The position numbers and the translations under genes were made by a program. Source: Lachnospiraceae bacterium FE2018 (GTDB lineage: Bacteria > Bacillota > Clostridia > Lachnospirales > Lachnospiraceae). Taken from it: 64,000 nucleotides of DNA. The notes under the pieces were generated by a model. The model was not told where the DNA came from, ran no database searches, and was given only the letters and a program-made list of their open reading frames with translations. How positions within the stretch are numbered: the stretch's first letter is position 1; every line of letters starts with the position of its first letter. Shown here one piece after another: positions 52,867 to 63,800 of this stretch. The DNA lies in assembly GCA_000702845.1 (NCBI GenBank), contig JNKK01000003.1:1-64000 (forward strand). Reading direction: 5' to 3'.

Positions 52867-54000
52867 TCATTTCTCCAGCTTCTTATATAGTTGAACTAAC
52901 CTACGAGCCATTATTTCCCATGAAAAATTCTTTTTATAAATTTCCTGTATTTCTTCTTTCTGTTCCAGCCAAAATACCCTTTCCTGTTCTATTTGTTCGA
53001 TTGATTTCTCCACTGACTCTTTATTATAATCAGCCACTACTCCTGTTTTATACTTTTGAACCAAATCATCAACACCTGTATTTCTGAACATGATGATAGG
53101 TTTGCCCAGCATCAAAGCTTCATAAAACTTATTTGGAGCAGCATATTTATGATTCTTTAGAGTGGGTATATATAATGCCGGCAATACATCACAGTTCATC
53201 TCCAATGACAATGTTTGTTCATAGCTCAGTCTTCCGTAGAAGAAAATGTTTTCATTCATATCGGCCAGGCGTTCTATCTGCTTTTCAATTGCTCCACCAC
53301 CGGCAATATGAAGCTCCCACTCCTTATGTTTGCCGATAATTTCTGTCAATTCTTCTATGTATCGTGTTTCGTCAAGATTTCCAATATATGCCAGACGCAG
53401 TTTATCAGACGGGTCGAGTCTCATTAACTCTGGATTAACATCCTGAATGTCTGGTGTATTGTGAATTACAACAATTCTTTTTGTCTTCGTTGTTGCAAGT
53501 TGTTCTTTTCTCTTTTCTGAACAAATTATTACAGTATCCGACAATCGTATGACACATGCATCTATGGCTTTTACAACCCTGTATATAAACTTTCCTGCCA
53601 CATGACTATCTGCATAATCATCATAAATATCATATACAATACGTTTATGATTTTTTTTAGCAAAAAAGAGGGCAGCCATTGCAGTATCCATATTGCATGC
53701 ATGAATGGCATCAATATCCCCTGCATGATCTTGCAGCCATTTCCGCAGAACTCTGAAATATCTTAGCAGAGGTTTAATATTTTCTTTTAAACCAGCTCGT
53801 TTTTTTACTTTTATGCAGATATTCTCATATTGAAACATGCGCCCACGCAACAATATTTCCTGTCTTTCTATACTTCCGTTTTTATCCTTATTCCATCCGC
53901 AAAAATAGACTTTATGTCCAGCCTTTAATAACGTATCTATCTCTTTTTGGGTTCTGGAATCAACAGAAATTTCCATATTGTGTATAAAAGCTATATTCAT
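52867..54000 (-). CDS. Glycosyltransferase family 4
   Basis: A 377-residue GT-B enzyme. The C-terminal donor domain shows LRLAYIGNLDETRYIEEL, WELHIAGGG and the E-x7-E-like APNKFYEALMLGKPIIMF block. The N-terminal acceptor domain has the NIAFIHNMEISVDSRTQKE start. It acts on the cytoplasmic side, probably second or third in the assembly of the repeat unit. It lies 10 bases from the wecB gene. Confidence 0.88.
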   Translation of the reverse strand: MNIAFIHNMEISVDSRTQKEIDTLLKAGHKVYFCGWNKDKNGSIERQEILLRGRMFQYENICIKVKKRAGLKENIKPLLRYFRVLRKWLQDHAGDIDAIHACNMDTAMAALFFAKKNHKRIVYDIYDDYADSHVAGKFIYRVVKAIDACVIRLSDTVIICSEKRKEQLATTKTKRIVVIHNTPDIQDVNPELMRLDPSDKLRLAYIGNLDETRYIEELTEIIGKHKEWELHIAGGGAIEKQIERLADMNENIFFYGRLSYEQTLSLEMNCDVLPALYIPTLKNHKYAAPNKFYEALMLGKPIIMFRNTGVDDLVQKYKTGVVADYNKESVEKSIEQIEQERVFWLEQKEEIQEIYKKNFSWEIMARRLVQLYKKLEK

Positions 54001-54046
54001 TTATTCTCCAAATTGTATTCTGTTTAATCAGATTTAAAAACACGAG

Positions 54047-54802
54047 TTAAGAAAATTTTCTGATCCCGGCAATCCCCCACCGGATCAGATTAATACTTGC
54101 CTCTATCGGATTTTCCTTAAGATACTTTCGATAAAAAGCATACTGCTTTTTTATTAGTTTCTTTTTATTTCCTGTAGTGCTGTTGCTTAGTACACGATAT
54201 TTTGCAAGAACTTCCTGATTCCCATACGCCTTATTTTCAAGTGCAACAATGTCGTACCAATAAGCGTAATCGTCCCTTAGGCTTTTCAACTCTTCGCGAA
54301 GATATATTTTTCCATGCTTTAAACAATCATATAATCCTGTAAGACATCCAATCTGATTCATAACTCTCATGTCCCTTATCGAAATTTCTCTTTTAACATG
54401 AGTTGTATGCAAAATATCTTTAGAATTGGCATCAATATGATCATATGCACAAAATACACAAACTGCGTTATTTGCTTTCATATGTCTAATTTGCTTTTCT
54501 AAAAAATCAGGAAGCCAAACATCATCCGCATCTAATAATGCAATATATTGCCCCTCTGCACGACGAATTCCATTATTCCGTGCTGCCGCAGACCCGGCAT
54601 TTTCCTGCTGAACCAATTGTATCCGAGAGTCTTTCTTCTCATATTCTTGAACAATTTCAGCGGAATGATCTTTAGATCCATCGTCTACTATAATCATTTC
54701 CCAGTTCTTATAACTTTGAGCAAGAACTGAATCAATTGTTTCCTTAATATATTTTTCTCCATTGTAGCATGGCGTAATAATTGATACCAACCCTGTCTTC
54801 AT
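54047..54802 (-). CDS. Glycosyltransferase family 2
   Basis: A 251-residue GT2 with VSIITPCYNGEKYIKETIDSV, MIIVDDGSKDHSAEIV, NAGSAAARNNGIRRAEG and IALLDADDVWLPDFLEKQI (DADD metal motif). Its ATG shares a base with the stop of the initiating sugar transferase gene (TAATG), so it is tightly coupled and likely adds the second sugar. Confidence 0.9.
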   Translation of the reverse strand: MKTGLVSIITPCYNGEKYIKETIDSVLAQSYKNWEMIIVDDGSKDHSAEIVQEYEKKDSRIQLVQQENAGSAAARNNGIRRAEGQYIALLDADDVWLPDFLEKQIRHMKANNAVCVFCAYDHIDANSKDILHTTHVKREISIRDMRVMNQIGCLTGLYDCLKHGKIYLREELKSLRDDYAYWYDIVALENKAYGNQEVLAKYRVLSNSTTGNKKKLIKKQYAFYRKYLKENPIEASINLIRWGIAGIRKFS

Positions 54803-56259
54803 TACTTTTTATCCTCTTCGTTTACCAGCGCTTCCGGTTCAGATTCTTCTACAGGCTCCCCATTCAAATGGCTTGATACATTATTGGTTAATGTGCTGGC
54901 TGTTGTCTGGCCTTCTGAAACTCCCTCTGTACTCTCTGGCATAAACAAAATCTGTACCGTTGCAAAAATAATCTTAAGATCCTCTGCCAGACTTGGCTTA
55001 GCAATATACATCAAATCCATTAGCAGTTTATCATATGGAGTCGTATTATATTTTCCATATACCTGTGCATAGCCAGTTAATCCCGCCTTTGCCTGATGAC
55101 GAAGAGAAAACTCCGGAAGCTCCTCTTCATATTGTCTGGCTATCTCAGGCCTCTCTGGACGAGGGCCGACAATGCTCATTTCACCTTTCAGAATATTGAT
55201 AAGCTGCGGCAATTCATCGATCCGGACTTTTCTGATAAAACGTCCAATCGGCGTAATTCTCGGATCCTGTTCTCCGGTAGACAATCGTGCGACACCATCT
55301 TTTTCAGCATCCATTCTCATACTTCTGAATTTCAGTACATTGAATTCTTTACCGTTTCTGGTCAACCGGCACTGTCTGTAAAATACTGTTCCTCCATCCG
55401 TTGCTTTAATAATCACCGCAACAATCAACATAACCGGAGATGCTATGATCAAAGCGACAGCTGACAGTACAATATCCATCACCCTTTTGAAAAACAGATA
55501 CTCCGGCGTTGGATTGTAACGCTCCAGCATCAACATTGGCAGATGTAATAAATGCAACGGCATCGCACCGCTCATAAGAACATCTCCTACACGCGGAATA
55601 ATATACATAATGATGTCATGTTCAATACAGTACTTCGCTATTTTATTTCTGTCATGGCTGTGAATTCCACTTAAAAACACTACTTCAACGTTCTGCAGAC
55701 ATGCATAAAGATCAGCGAGACATTCATTTACCGGAACAGCTTTTTCAATTTTGAAATGCTGGTCAAGACCGTATTCCTGCAGAAGCTGTCCTACACCTTC
55801 CCGCGTATCCCAGATGATTAAGCTGTTTCTTGCAGGAAAATGCCGAAAATACCACTTATGAGCAAGTGTACACCATAATGCAATGCATAAAAACTGTCCG
55901 ACAAGACACAATAATAATGGAATTACATTAGGCAAAAATTTCGTTAATAACCAAATAATAATATACATCAGGCAGTCTGTAACTACCACGGCTACACTCT
56001 GACTGTACATTAATTCGGATATTCTTTTGATGTGGATCGGAAATCCTCCGTAAAGATGCGCTATGAAGTAATAGATAATCAAAAATAAAGCCATAACCAA
56101 AATATTCCCCCAGTAATAATATGGAGAAAATGTTCTTTCGGTATAGTACAAATACCAGCACAAAGCAAACGGAATTGCCACAAGAATGACATCCAGCAAC
56201 TTAACAAACCTGACCCCTGCTCTTATTATTGTTTTATCCTGTTTTCTCATCTCTCTCAT
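54802..56259 (-). CDS. Initiating polyprenyl-phosphate sugar phosphotransferase
   Basis: A 485-residue protein: four N-terminal membrane helices (to about residue 130), a CoA-binding-like linker, one more membrane segment and the bacterial sugar transferase domain from FKRVMDIVLSAVALIIASP. Key blocks are FRSMRMDAEKDG, RIDELPQLINILKGEMSIVGPRPERPE and AGLTGYAQVYGKYN. It starts repeat unit assembly by placing the first sugar-phosphate on undecaprenyl phosphate (WbaP/CpsE type). The C-terminal tail of about 40 residues is acidic and Ser/Thr-rich, which is unusual. Confidence 0.93.
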   Translation of the reverse strand: MREMRKQDKTIIRAGVRFVKLLDVILVAIPFALCWYLYYTERTFSPYYYWGNILVMALFLIIYYFIAHLYGGFPIHIKRISELMYSQSVAVVVTDCLMYIIIWLLTKFLPNVIPLLLCLVGQFLCIALWCTLAHKWYFRHFPARNSLIIWDTREGVGQLLQEYGLDQHFKIEKAVPVNECLADLYACLQNVEVVFLSGIHSHDRNKIAKYCIEHDIIMYIIPRVGDVLMSGAMPLHLLHLPMLMLERYNPTPEYLFFKRVMDIVLSAVALIIASPVMLIVAVIIKATDGGTVFYRQCRLTRNGKEFNVLKFRSMRMDAEKDGVARLSTGEQDPRITPIGRFIRKVRIDELPQLINILKGEMSIVGPRPERPEIARQYEEELPEFSLRHQAKAGLTGYAQVYGKYNTTPYDKLLMDLMYIAKPSLAEDLKIIFATVQILFMPESTEGVSEGQTTASTLTNNVSSHLNGEPVEESEPEALVNEEDKK

Positions 56260-56284
56260 TTTATATTCTCCACAATTCCCTTAT

Positions 56285-57754
56285 TTATGTACTGCTGGAT
56301 TCAAATGATTCCATATCGCAAAACAATGGCATCATAACCAGATAGTATAAAAATGTTATATCTCTTGTAAACGGAAGCACCTGTATCTCTATCATAGACT
56401 CTAACACGTAGATAATGACTGCCATTGAAATAAACGCCATCTCTGCAGAGAAAGACTTTTTACGAGCCAGAATCCTCCCCGCTTCTATCAATGAAAACAC
56501 TTCCATAATCAGACACAGGATTCCTGCAGGCAAACCGCATCGAAACGCAAAGTCAAGCGGCGTATTATGAGCTCCTACCAGCTTAGTTCCTGTTGCCAGA
56601 TAATAGCCGTCTTTTTTCATATCATGTCCAAACAAATTAAGACTTCGTATTACATCAATATAAACGCCAAGCCGCCCTGTAGAGTAGGCATTTATCTCAT
56701 CAAAATCAGGTAATGAAATACATGTTACTACTGTATTTCTGCTTGCAACCCCCGCTTCTATAAAAGTTAAGGTTGTAGTACTGATGTCGTGATAAGAAAC
56801 AGTGCTTTTAACGTTCTGGTCTTCAATTCCCGAAAAACTGATGTCACCTAATTCTAAATCAGTATTCTTGAACCAGGAATCCGTATATTCTCTGATTACA
56901 CCAATCCCTCGATATTCTGTTTTTGCAATTAACTCTGGCAATAATAAGCTGCTAATCAAAAAGCCAGCACAGACCAATATCAGAATATGAAAACAGTTTC
57001 TTTTCTTTTCCTCTTTACATATGACTCTAATAATCCGAAAACTACATATAAAAACGGCACTAAACACCAGTTCGGACGCCCTGCTGCGGGATAATAAGAT
57101 CATCCCCCCGGATAATCCAAACATTAATCCGCCTGCATACCTGTTATGTTTTCTCATTAAATGATATACGGAGGATACTGAACAACACAAGTATATCATT
57201 CCTAAAAAATTGGGATTGATTGTTATCCCGGTATATCCGTATGGAAATACTTCTGTTCTATATGGATTACAGACCCAACAAATGATAAAAAAGAGATAGC
57301 CCATTACCAGATACGAATCAGCCATGATCTGAATCAACAGCTTACTCTTCTCCGAATCCTTTAAGATACTTGCCAATATCGGAAGCAGAATCAGGCAAGT
57401 TGCTCCAAATTGTAAAAAACCTTTTCCAATCGGATGGATACATCCGGAAATAACAATACAAACTGCAAACAATAAAAACGGAAACGCAATCCTCTTCTTC
57501 CATACTTGGTTGTTCTCTATTCCATCTGATAAACATATACAAAACACAAGAATTACCGCTGCATAAATATAACTGCGCAAGTAATCATCCTTTAGAATGT
57601 TATGTGATCCAATTGAGTATTTCAGTGGAAAATAAAAGGCGCAAACAAAGCATAACCCTCTGAGAATTGCCCTCCTTACACCGTTAGGGATTCTACGTGA
57701 AAATCTCCCAATGTAATGTGCAATAAAGTCGTATGGAAGCTGTAAATAATTCAT
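56285..57754 (-). CDS. O-antigen ligase/polymerase-like membrane protein (WzyC type)
   Basis: A 489-residue protein with about 12 membrane helices, the NPNFLGMIYLCC block, an outside domain (residues about 285-385) and the Wzy_C signature GAHNTPLDFAFRCGLPAG. Such proteins join a glycan to its anchor or polymerise repeat units. The cluster already has a separate Wzy at 46796, so this one may be a ligase attaching the polymer to another carrier, or belong to a second polymer. It precedes the initiating transferase by 26 bases. Confidence 0.85.
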   Translation of the reverse strand: MNYLQLPYDFIAHYIGRFSRRIPNGVRRAILRGLCFVCAFYFPLKYSIGSHNILKDDYLRSYIYAAVILVFCICLSDGIENNQVWKKRIAFPFLLFAVCIVISGCIHPIGKGFLQFGATCLILLPILASILKDSEKSKLLIQIMADSYLVMGYLFFIICWVCNPYRTEVFPYGYTGITINPNFLGMIYLCCSVSSVYHLMRKHNRYAGGLMFGLSGGMILLSRSRASELVFSAVFICSFRIIRVICKEEKKRNCFHILILVCAGFLISSLLLPELIAKTEYRGIGVIREYTDSWFKNTDLELGDISFSGIEDQNVKSTVSYHDISTTTLTFIEAGVASRNTVVTCISLPDFDEINAYSTGRLGVYIDVIRSLNLFGHDMKKDGYYLATGTKLVGAHNTPLDFAFRCGLPAGILCLIMEVFSLIEAGRILARKKSFSAEMAFISMAVIIYVLESMIEIQVLPFTRDITFLYYLVMMPLFCDMESFESSST

Positions 57755-57818
57755 AAATCACCATATCAGGTACTAAGCCCATCCAAAATATGACTAACAT
57801 AAACGAATAACGCCAAGT

Positions 57819-60773
57819 TCATTTTCTCCGTCTAATGCCAGTTACCAGAATCAAACTCAGCACGCCAAAGGCTACTAGTAACAAGCCACTCTTCAAATAA
57901 GGCGTCTCATACACCAACTCGATCTCATGCTCTCCCGGTTCCAGCACTAGTCCGGAAAACATACCATTGACCCGCAGAATAGTCTGATTCTGCCCGTCTA
58001 CATATGCCTGCCAGCCTGTGTTGTATGGCATGGAGAGACAAAGCAGTTTTTTCTTGTCCAACTCAATGCTTCCGGTGATCCGGTTTGTCGCATTCCAACA
58101 TGCCCCCTCATGGAAATCGACATCCTGCAAGGTGTCCTGTGACAAGGCACGAATTCCGGCATCATATGCAGACATATCTGTGTAGATCAGGCTGATGTCA
58201 TCATAGGTATATATACCCGTTTTGGGAAATGTGATCCGGACTGACCTCACACACTTATCATTTTCAAAAACACCGCCGTTCAGCAAAAAATCTGTCTGAC
58301 CCTTTCCGAACTCATTTCTTGCATTTGCGTAGTACAGCATCCGCTCGCCGGTATGGTCTTCAATTTTGTTTCCATCCGCTGCCATCTCATCTTCAGTCTG
58401 AAACAGACAAGTCAGAACGACCTCTGTTACATCTTTTGCAGCACATTTTTCATGCCGAATTTTTGCACGTCTGACCGGGTTCATCTTCAGGTATTTTTCA
58501 ACCGCAAACTGATCCGCATCTCCCGAAATAGAAGGATCCAGATAAAAATCAAGTATTGTACATCCCCGAAAATCCAGATTCTGAATGTACAATAGATTTT
58601 CTGTAATACTATAAGGAGTAGTACCGTTGACAAACAGTGTTACAGAGGTATCCTTCTCCGTTATTACAATTCTTCCGTCTTCACAGATCACAGAATCATC
58701 GTCTGGTTCTATCGTTACCTGACATTTTTTTGCCCTGGCATCAGCCGGCTTTCCAGATATAAGTCCGATGTCAGCATCTTCCACAACCGCTGACTGCAGC
58801 ATCGTCTGTTCTTTTGCAACTGGAGATAGTGTCTTCCATTCTTCTTCGGAGATAACACTGTCATAAGTATAGCCAAAGGGCAAAGGCATCTCGTTCTGAT
58901 AGATGTTATACCTTCCTGTCAGGTCTTCTGATTCTTTCTCGTGACTGTATCCATAAGGAAGTGTATCTTCATCCTTTGTCACATAATATTTTACACCTGC
59001 CAGCGCATTCAGAACCGTACGGCCATCCAGTCCCTGATAGAGTGTCGCCAGATTTTTGGGATCTGATACCGCAAGATCTGTCATGTACTGGTTGATCAGC
59101 GGCGTACTCATACTCCAGAAATACTGCGTTGTTGAAAGCCCTGCCATCAAGGACATGTTCCGCTTCAGGTCATCTCCTGAATAGCGATAGAATTCATCTC
59201 TGCCGCCGGTATTGGCAACTGCCATTGCATCTGTTTTCCAGAGTGTCTTATGAAGTGATTTCTTTGTTACGAACTCACTGATTCTGTCTGCATGGCGCCA
59301 GGAATACCAACCGTCTGCCATATTGGAAAGAGAAGCAAATACCAGTATAACAACCAGTATTTTCTGAAGACGCACCTTCCGGAACAGGGGCCGTGCCGCG
59401 ATCATCAGTAACAGCACTGTCGCTATCATCAGCTGCGTGCTGACTTCTGAAGTCAGTGTGTCATCCAGCAGTTTGCAGATAAGCGCAAGTCCGGCAACAA
59501 TCAGTCCTGTCTGCACATACCCGCAGGAAGCAACCCTGTCCTTGTTATCCATGACTTTTTTTGTTTCTGATCCAGACCCGGCAAAGCTTTCTAATAAGCT
59601 TCTAAAACCAGAGCCGCACTCTGTTAGCTGATCCCACTCTTTCAGCACAATACTTCCAATCAACAGACTGTAAGCCCATACCCACCGCTGCGACGGGTAT
59701 GCAAAGCCATTCAGCACATAACCGCAGTAAGGAATCATCAATGCCGCCGTCATGATAATCGTCAGGATGCAGAGTTTCCGGTTCTGCTTCCAGCTGCGGA
59801 ACAGCCAGATAAAACATAATACACCTGCCGCTCCGTAACCAAGACAGCACCATGTATCAACCGATGGTGTCCCGATCCAGCGTGACAAAAACTGAATATA
59901 ATACTGCGGCTCAAAGAAGCGAATCACTTCGTATTCACGCTGCATGCGGGTATCACTGATGATCCGCATCAGTACGGGCAGCAATACGCCCATACTCATC
60001 ATGGCACTGATCGCTGCATAGAACAGATATTTACCCAACCGGATAAAAAATGCCTTCCACGCCGCAGCTCCTCTGACTGGTATCTCCCTCCAGAAAACGT
60101 ACAACACTGTCAGAATTGCAATCATATAGAGGAAGTAAAAGTTACTCACTGCTGCCAGCCACAGGCTGACCACATAAAGGCCTGGCTTGTTTTCCCTGCG
60201 GATCCGCTCTGTTCCCAGAAGAATCAACGGAAACCAGATCATCGGGTTGATGAAAAACGGATGCCGTGTCGATGCTATGACGCCATAAGCGCTGAACACA
60301 TACGTAATCGCTCCAAGCAGATATGCCGGGCCAGAATAAACACGCTGTCGATCCATGTATCGATGAAATACAAGAAATGACAGTCCTGCCAGATACAGCC
60401 GCAATACAATCAGAACATGATAAAGCCATACGATCTTCCCAACCGGTACAAATACACTGAGAAGATTAAACGGATCGCCAATTCCATAGTAGTGCAGAGT
60501 TGTGAGGATATCATCACCATAGCCCAATCCGAACGAGTACGTCGGAATATCCAGGCTGTGGTCAAACAATATCGTTCTGGCTGCACCCCGCAGCCATTTT
60601 GAATAATACATCAGTGTCTGCAGATGCTGAACCAGTCCGTCCTGTGTCGATCCGTCCCATACCATCGAACGGCCATAATAAACAAAGTACCAGAACACAC
60701 CGGCGGCCATCACGGCGAAACCGACTGTATAGAGCAGCCATATTTTCTTAAAGGTGTGTTTCTGTGTTTTCAT
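57819..60773 (-). CDS. YfhO-family membrane protein (GT-C-like)
   Basis: A 984-residue protein with about 12 N-terminal membrane helices, a large outside domain (residues about 500-950) and a final membrane helix before a basic RRK end. The first outside loop has YYGRSMVWDGSTQDGLVQH with the acidic residues expected of GT-C enzymes. YfhO-type proteins glycosylate lipoteichoic or wall teichoic acid outside the cell, using polyprenyl-phosphate sugars. The GT2 at 37268 could make the donor. Last loop GWQAYVDGQNQTILRVNGMFSG is typical. Confidence 0.88.
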   Translation of the reverse strand: MKTQKHTFKKIWLLYTVGFAVMAAGVFWYFVYYGRSMVWDGSTQDGLVQHLQTLMYYSKWLRGAARTILFDHSLDIPTYSFGLGYGDDILTTLHYYGIGDPFNLLSVFVPVGKIVWLYHVLIVLRLYLAGLSFLVFHRYMDRQRVYSGPAYLLGAITYVFSAYGVIASTRHPFFINPMIWFPLILLGTERIRRENKPGLYVVSLWLAAVSNFYFLYMIAILTVLYVFWREIPVRGAAAWKAFFIRLGKYLFYAAISAMMSMGVLLPVLMRIISDTRMQREYEVIRFFEPQYYIQFLSRWIGTPSVDTWCCLGYGAAGVLCFIWLFRSWKQNRKLCILTIIMTAALMIPYCGYVLNGFAYPSQRWVWAYSLLIGSIVLKEWDQLTECGSGFRSLLESFAGSGSETKKVMDNKDRVASCGYVQTGLIVAGLALICKLLDDTLTSEVSTQLMIATVLLLMIAARPLFRKVRLQKILVVILVFASLSNMADGWYSWRHADRISEFVTKKSLHKTLWKTDAMAVANTGGRDEFYRYSGDDLKRNMSLMAGLSTTQYFWSMSTPLINQYMTDLAVSDPKNLATLYQGLDGRTVLNALAGVKYYVTKDEDTLPYGYSHEKESEDLTGRYNIYQNEMPLPFGYTYDSVISEEEWKTLSPVAKEQTMLQSAVVEDADIGLISGKPADARAKKCQVTIEPDDDSVICEDGRIVITEKDTSVTLFVNGTTPYSITENLLYIQNLDFRGCTILDFYLDPSISGDADQFAVEKYLKMNPVRRAKIRHEKCAAKDVTEVVLTCLFQTEDEMAADGNKIEDHTGERMLYYANARNEFGKGQTDFLLNGGVFENDKCVRSVRITFPKTGIYTYDDISLIYTDMSAYDAGIRALSQDTLQDVDFHEGACWNATNRITGSIELDKKKLLCLSMPYNTGWQAYVDGQNQTILRVNGMFSGLVLEPGEHEIELVYETPYLKSGLLLVAFGVLSLILVTGIRRRK

Positions 60774-60839
60774 TTGAAATGTGATTAAACCTGATACCCT
60801 TCTCAGTAGTTCCTTTACTGTTTCCTGTCTTTTCCCGGC

Positions 60840-63800
60840 TTACTGTTCCTTAAATACTGTCTCCACTACTTTCTTACAGGAATCCCCGCCTTCATAGGTC
60901 AGGAATTTCTCATGGAATGCCTCAATTCGGTCTTTGTATTTTTCATCAAACTGATCGATCTGCCGGATTTCTTCAATGATTTCTTCTGTCGAGTATAACA
61001 GCGGTCCCGGTGATTCTTTCCGGAAATCCACATAGAGCCCGCGCAGCTTTGAGGCATATTCTTCCATATCATAGGTATAGAACAGCATTGGCCGGCCGGT
61101 CAGCGCGAAATCAAACATGACAGAGGAATAATCTGTGATCAGAATATCCGTGATCAGGTACAGATCTTCGATCCTGTCATAAGAAGTCAAATCCATAATA
61201 AACGGATCTTCCTGCGGAATGTCATCGCAGACATCTGCCAAATAATGAAGGCGGATCAGTAATACATACTCGTCTGAGAGTGCTGATTTCATTTTCTGCA
61301 GATCCATTTCCAGATCGAAACGCTTTCTTCTTCGCCAGGTCGGTGCATAAAGAATAACCTTCTTGTCGGAAGGAATCCCGAGCATTCTGCGCAATTCTTC
61401 TTTCTTCTCAGGATCTCCCCGGTAAAGAATATCGGTCCTTGGGTAGCCTGTTCGAAGGACTTCTTTTTCAAAATGATAGATCGGCCATGCATGGTCCTCC
61501 ATGAATTTTCCCTGCACAACCAGGTAATTCCAGCGGGAACTCCGCCGCAGAAACAGTTCCCGTTCCTCTTCGGACTTCAGTTCTTGCGCCACATCAAGAC
61601 CCATTGTCTTCAGCGGCGTACCGTGCATGGTCTGCACTTCAATCTGACCTTCCCGCTTCTGATATCCATTTTCAAAGTTAACGTTATTGATCAGATATTT
61701 TGCGGTTGCAAGGGTATGCCAGTATTCCAGTGACCCTTTTCTGACACGCTTTGCATTGCCGTTAACCGGTGTACGCTGGTCATTGAATGACCAGATACAT
61801 TCGTATTCCGGATGATTCTCATTAATATACTCATACAGGGCACGCGGATTGCAGCTGTATTTGTCGCCCCACATTGCCTCAAAGATAATTCTGTTTGAAA
61901 CAATCGTTTCTTTACAGAACTCCGGATATTTCTCCTTTATCAGCTTTTCACGTTTGTTTTTGGAATTTTCAGCTGCATCCCAAACCTGTTTGAACTGCAG
62001 ACGCAGCGTACCGAAAGCACTGCGGTAACATTCTATCTTCAGGTTCTTTTGATCGTACTTTCGCATAAAGCTCTGCGATGTATAAACCGGGACATCTTCG
62101 CTCTGTCCGTCAGCGCTGAGATATTCCACCTGCACATCGCGTGCACTCTGATAGAAATCTTTTACAAGTTCATCATCGGAAAAATCCACCTTAAACCGCG
62201 TGGTCATCTTACTGCCGTGTACTTTACAGGAAGCTGACGCCAGATAGTTTTTCCGCTGCGCCACAGGATCCGGAATAAATAACCTGGCCGAAGTAATCTG
62301 CTTCAGATGATCCGGATCTCCTGCCCGTGTAACTTTCAGGCGGAGTGCTTTCCCAAAATGTGCCGGCCTGGATGCTTCTGCAATTTCAGAGAACAGACGA
62401 AAATGAATGGCATAATTCCGCAAACTGTTTATAATTGCATATGCGTTTCCGCTTCCATTGATCTGCGAAGCTTTTTCTCTGGCATATACCGGAAGCATTC
62501 CCGCTTCAGTCCGGACAAGCAGGTGATATCTTACCCGCTCGTTCAACAAATTACGGGCGATCCGGTATGTACCTGCAGCGGCTTTTTCCATAGGAACAAC
62601 ATTACCGTCTTCTTCATTCCTTATAAGCAGTTCAGCATCTTCATGATTGACTTTACACTGTACATCTGTCTCCGATACAGAAACTGAATCAGCAAATACC
62701 GGGCTGCGGTCTGCCTCAATAACAAATCTGTTTTTTACCTGAAAGTCAAAATGGATGATTGTATCTCCATATATCTGCGCTGTATCCCGGTATTTACTCT
62801 TAATACCGGGAGCAAGTTTTTCAAGATATACACTGCCTGTTTCGAAACGGTTCTGGAATTCAATCAGCAGCAGATAACGTCCGCTCAATGTCTGATCTGC
62901 TGTCAGCTGCTTCAGCGGGATCGTGATTTTGACTGCCGTTCCGTCATAATTGTATGTATCCGTTCTTCCGGTATCCGGATCTGTGATATGTCCCAGTTCT
63001 TCCGTCACGTATACACCATCTACTGACTCTGTCGGCAGCGCAATCTTCTGGTTTTCTGCACTGTTATAAAGATATGCCTGCATCTTCTGCCCGTCTTTTG
63101 GCATATTGACACGTTCACGCATAACATGTGCCGTAAGCATGATCGCGTTCTGACTGACAGACATTTCGTCCATACGTGTGTCAGGCGCAATACGAAGTCT
63201 GTCCTGGGTCAGATCGTATTCAGACAGTTGAAATAAGTTATTCGGGAGGTCTGCAAGCAGTCTTCCCTGCTCTTCTTTCAGCGGAATGAGTTTAAATTTA
63301 TTCTCCCTGTACTGCTCAAGCGCAATCAGGCGATCTACATTTTTTGTGCGAACACACTGGTATATTTCCTGTTTGAGTGGATCCAGTTCAGAAAGAGCTG
63401 AAGGATCAATTGCTTCATCAATATACGCATTGATGTGTTCCATGATTCTGGGAACCTGATCTCGGCTGACGATCAGGCATGCTTTAATAAACAGGAACAG
63501 ATCCCAGTCTAAAACTTTTACCTGTTTTGCCATCTCCAGTGCCAGATCCTTAACAAATTCTTCAAAGAACTGATCCTGCAACTGCAGAATCCGGATCCTG
63601 TCCCGCAGATTAATCAGGCTGTCTGTGTTCTGTGTAATGGATGAGGATGCGCCGTCCCTGAGCCGCCACATATATCCGATCTCCGGTACGACTGACACCT
63701 GCTTTGTCAGAAAATGCATCGGGATCGTGACCGGAATATCTTCGTACAAAATCCGTTCCGGAAACTGAAAGTCATGTTTTTCGTAAAAGGAGCGCAGGAT

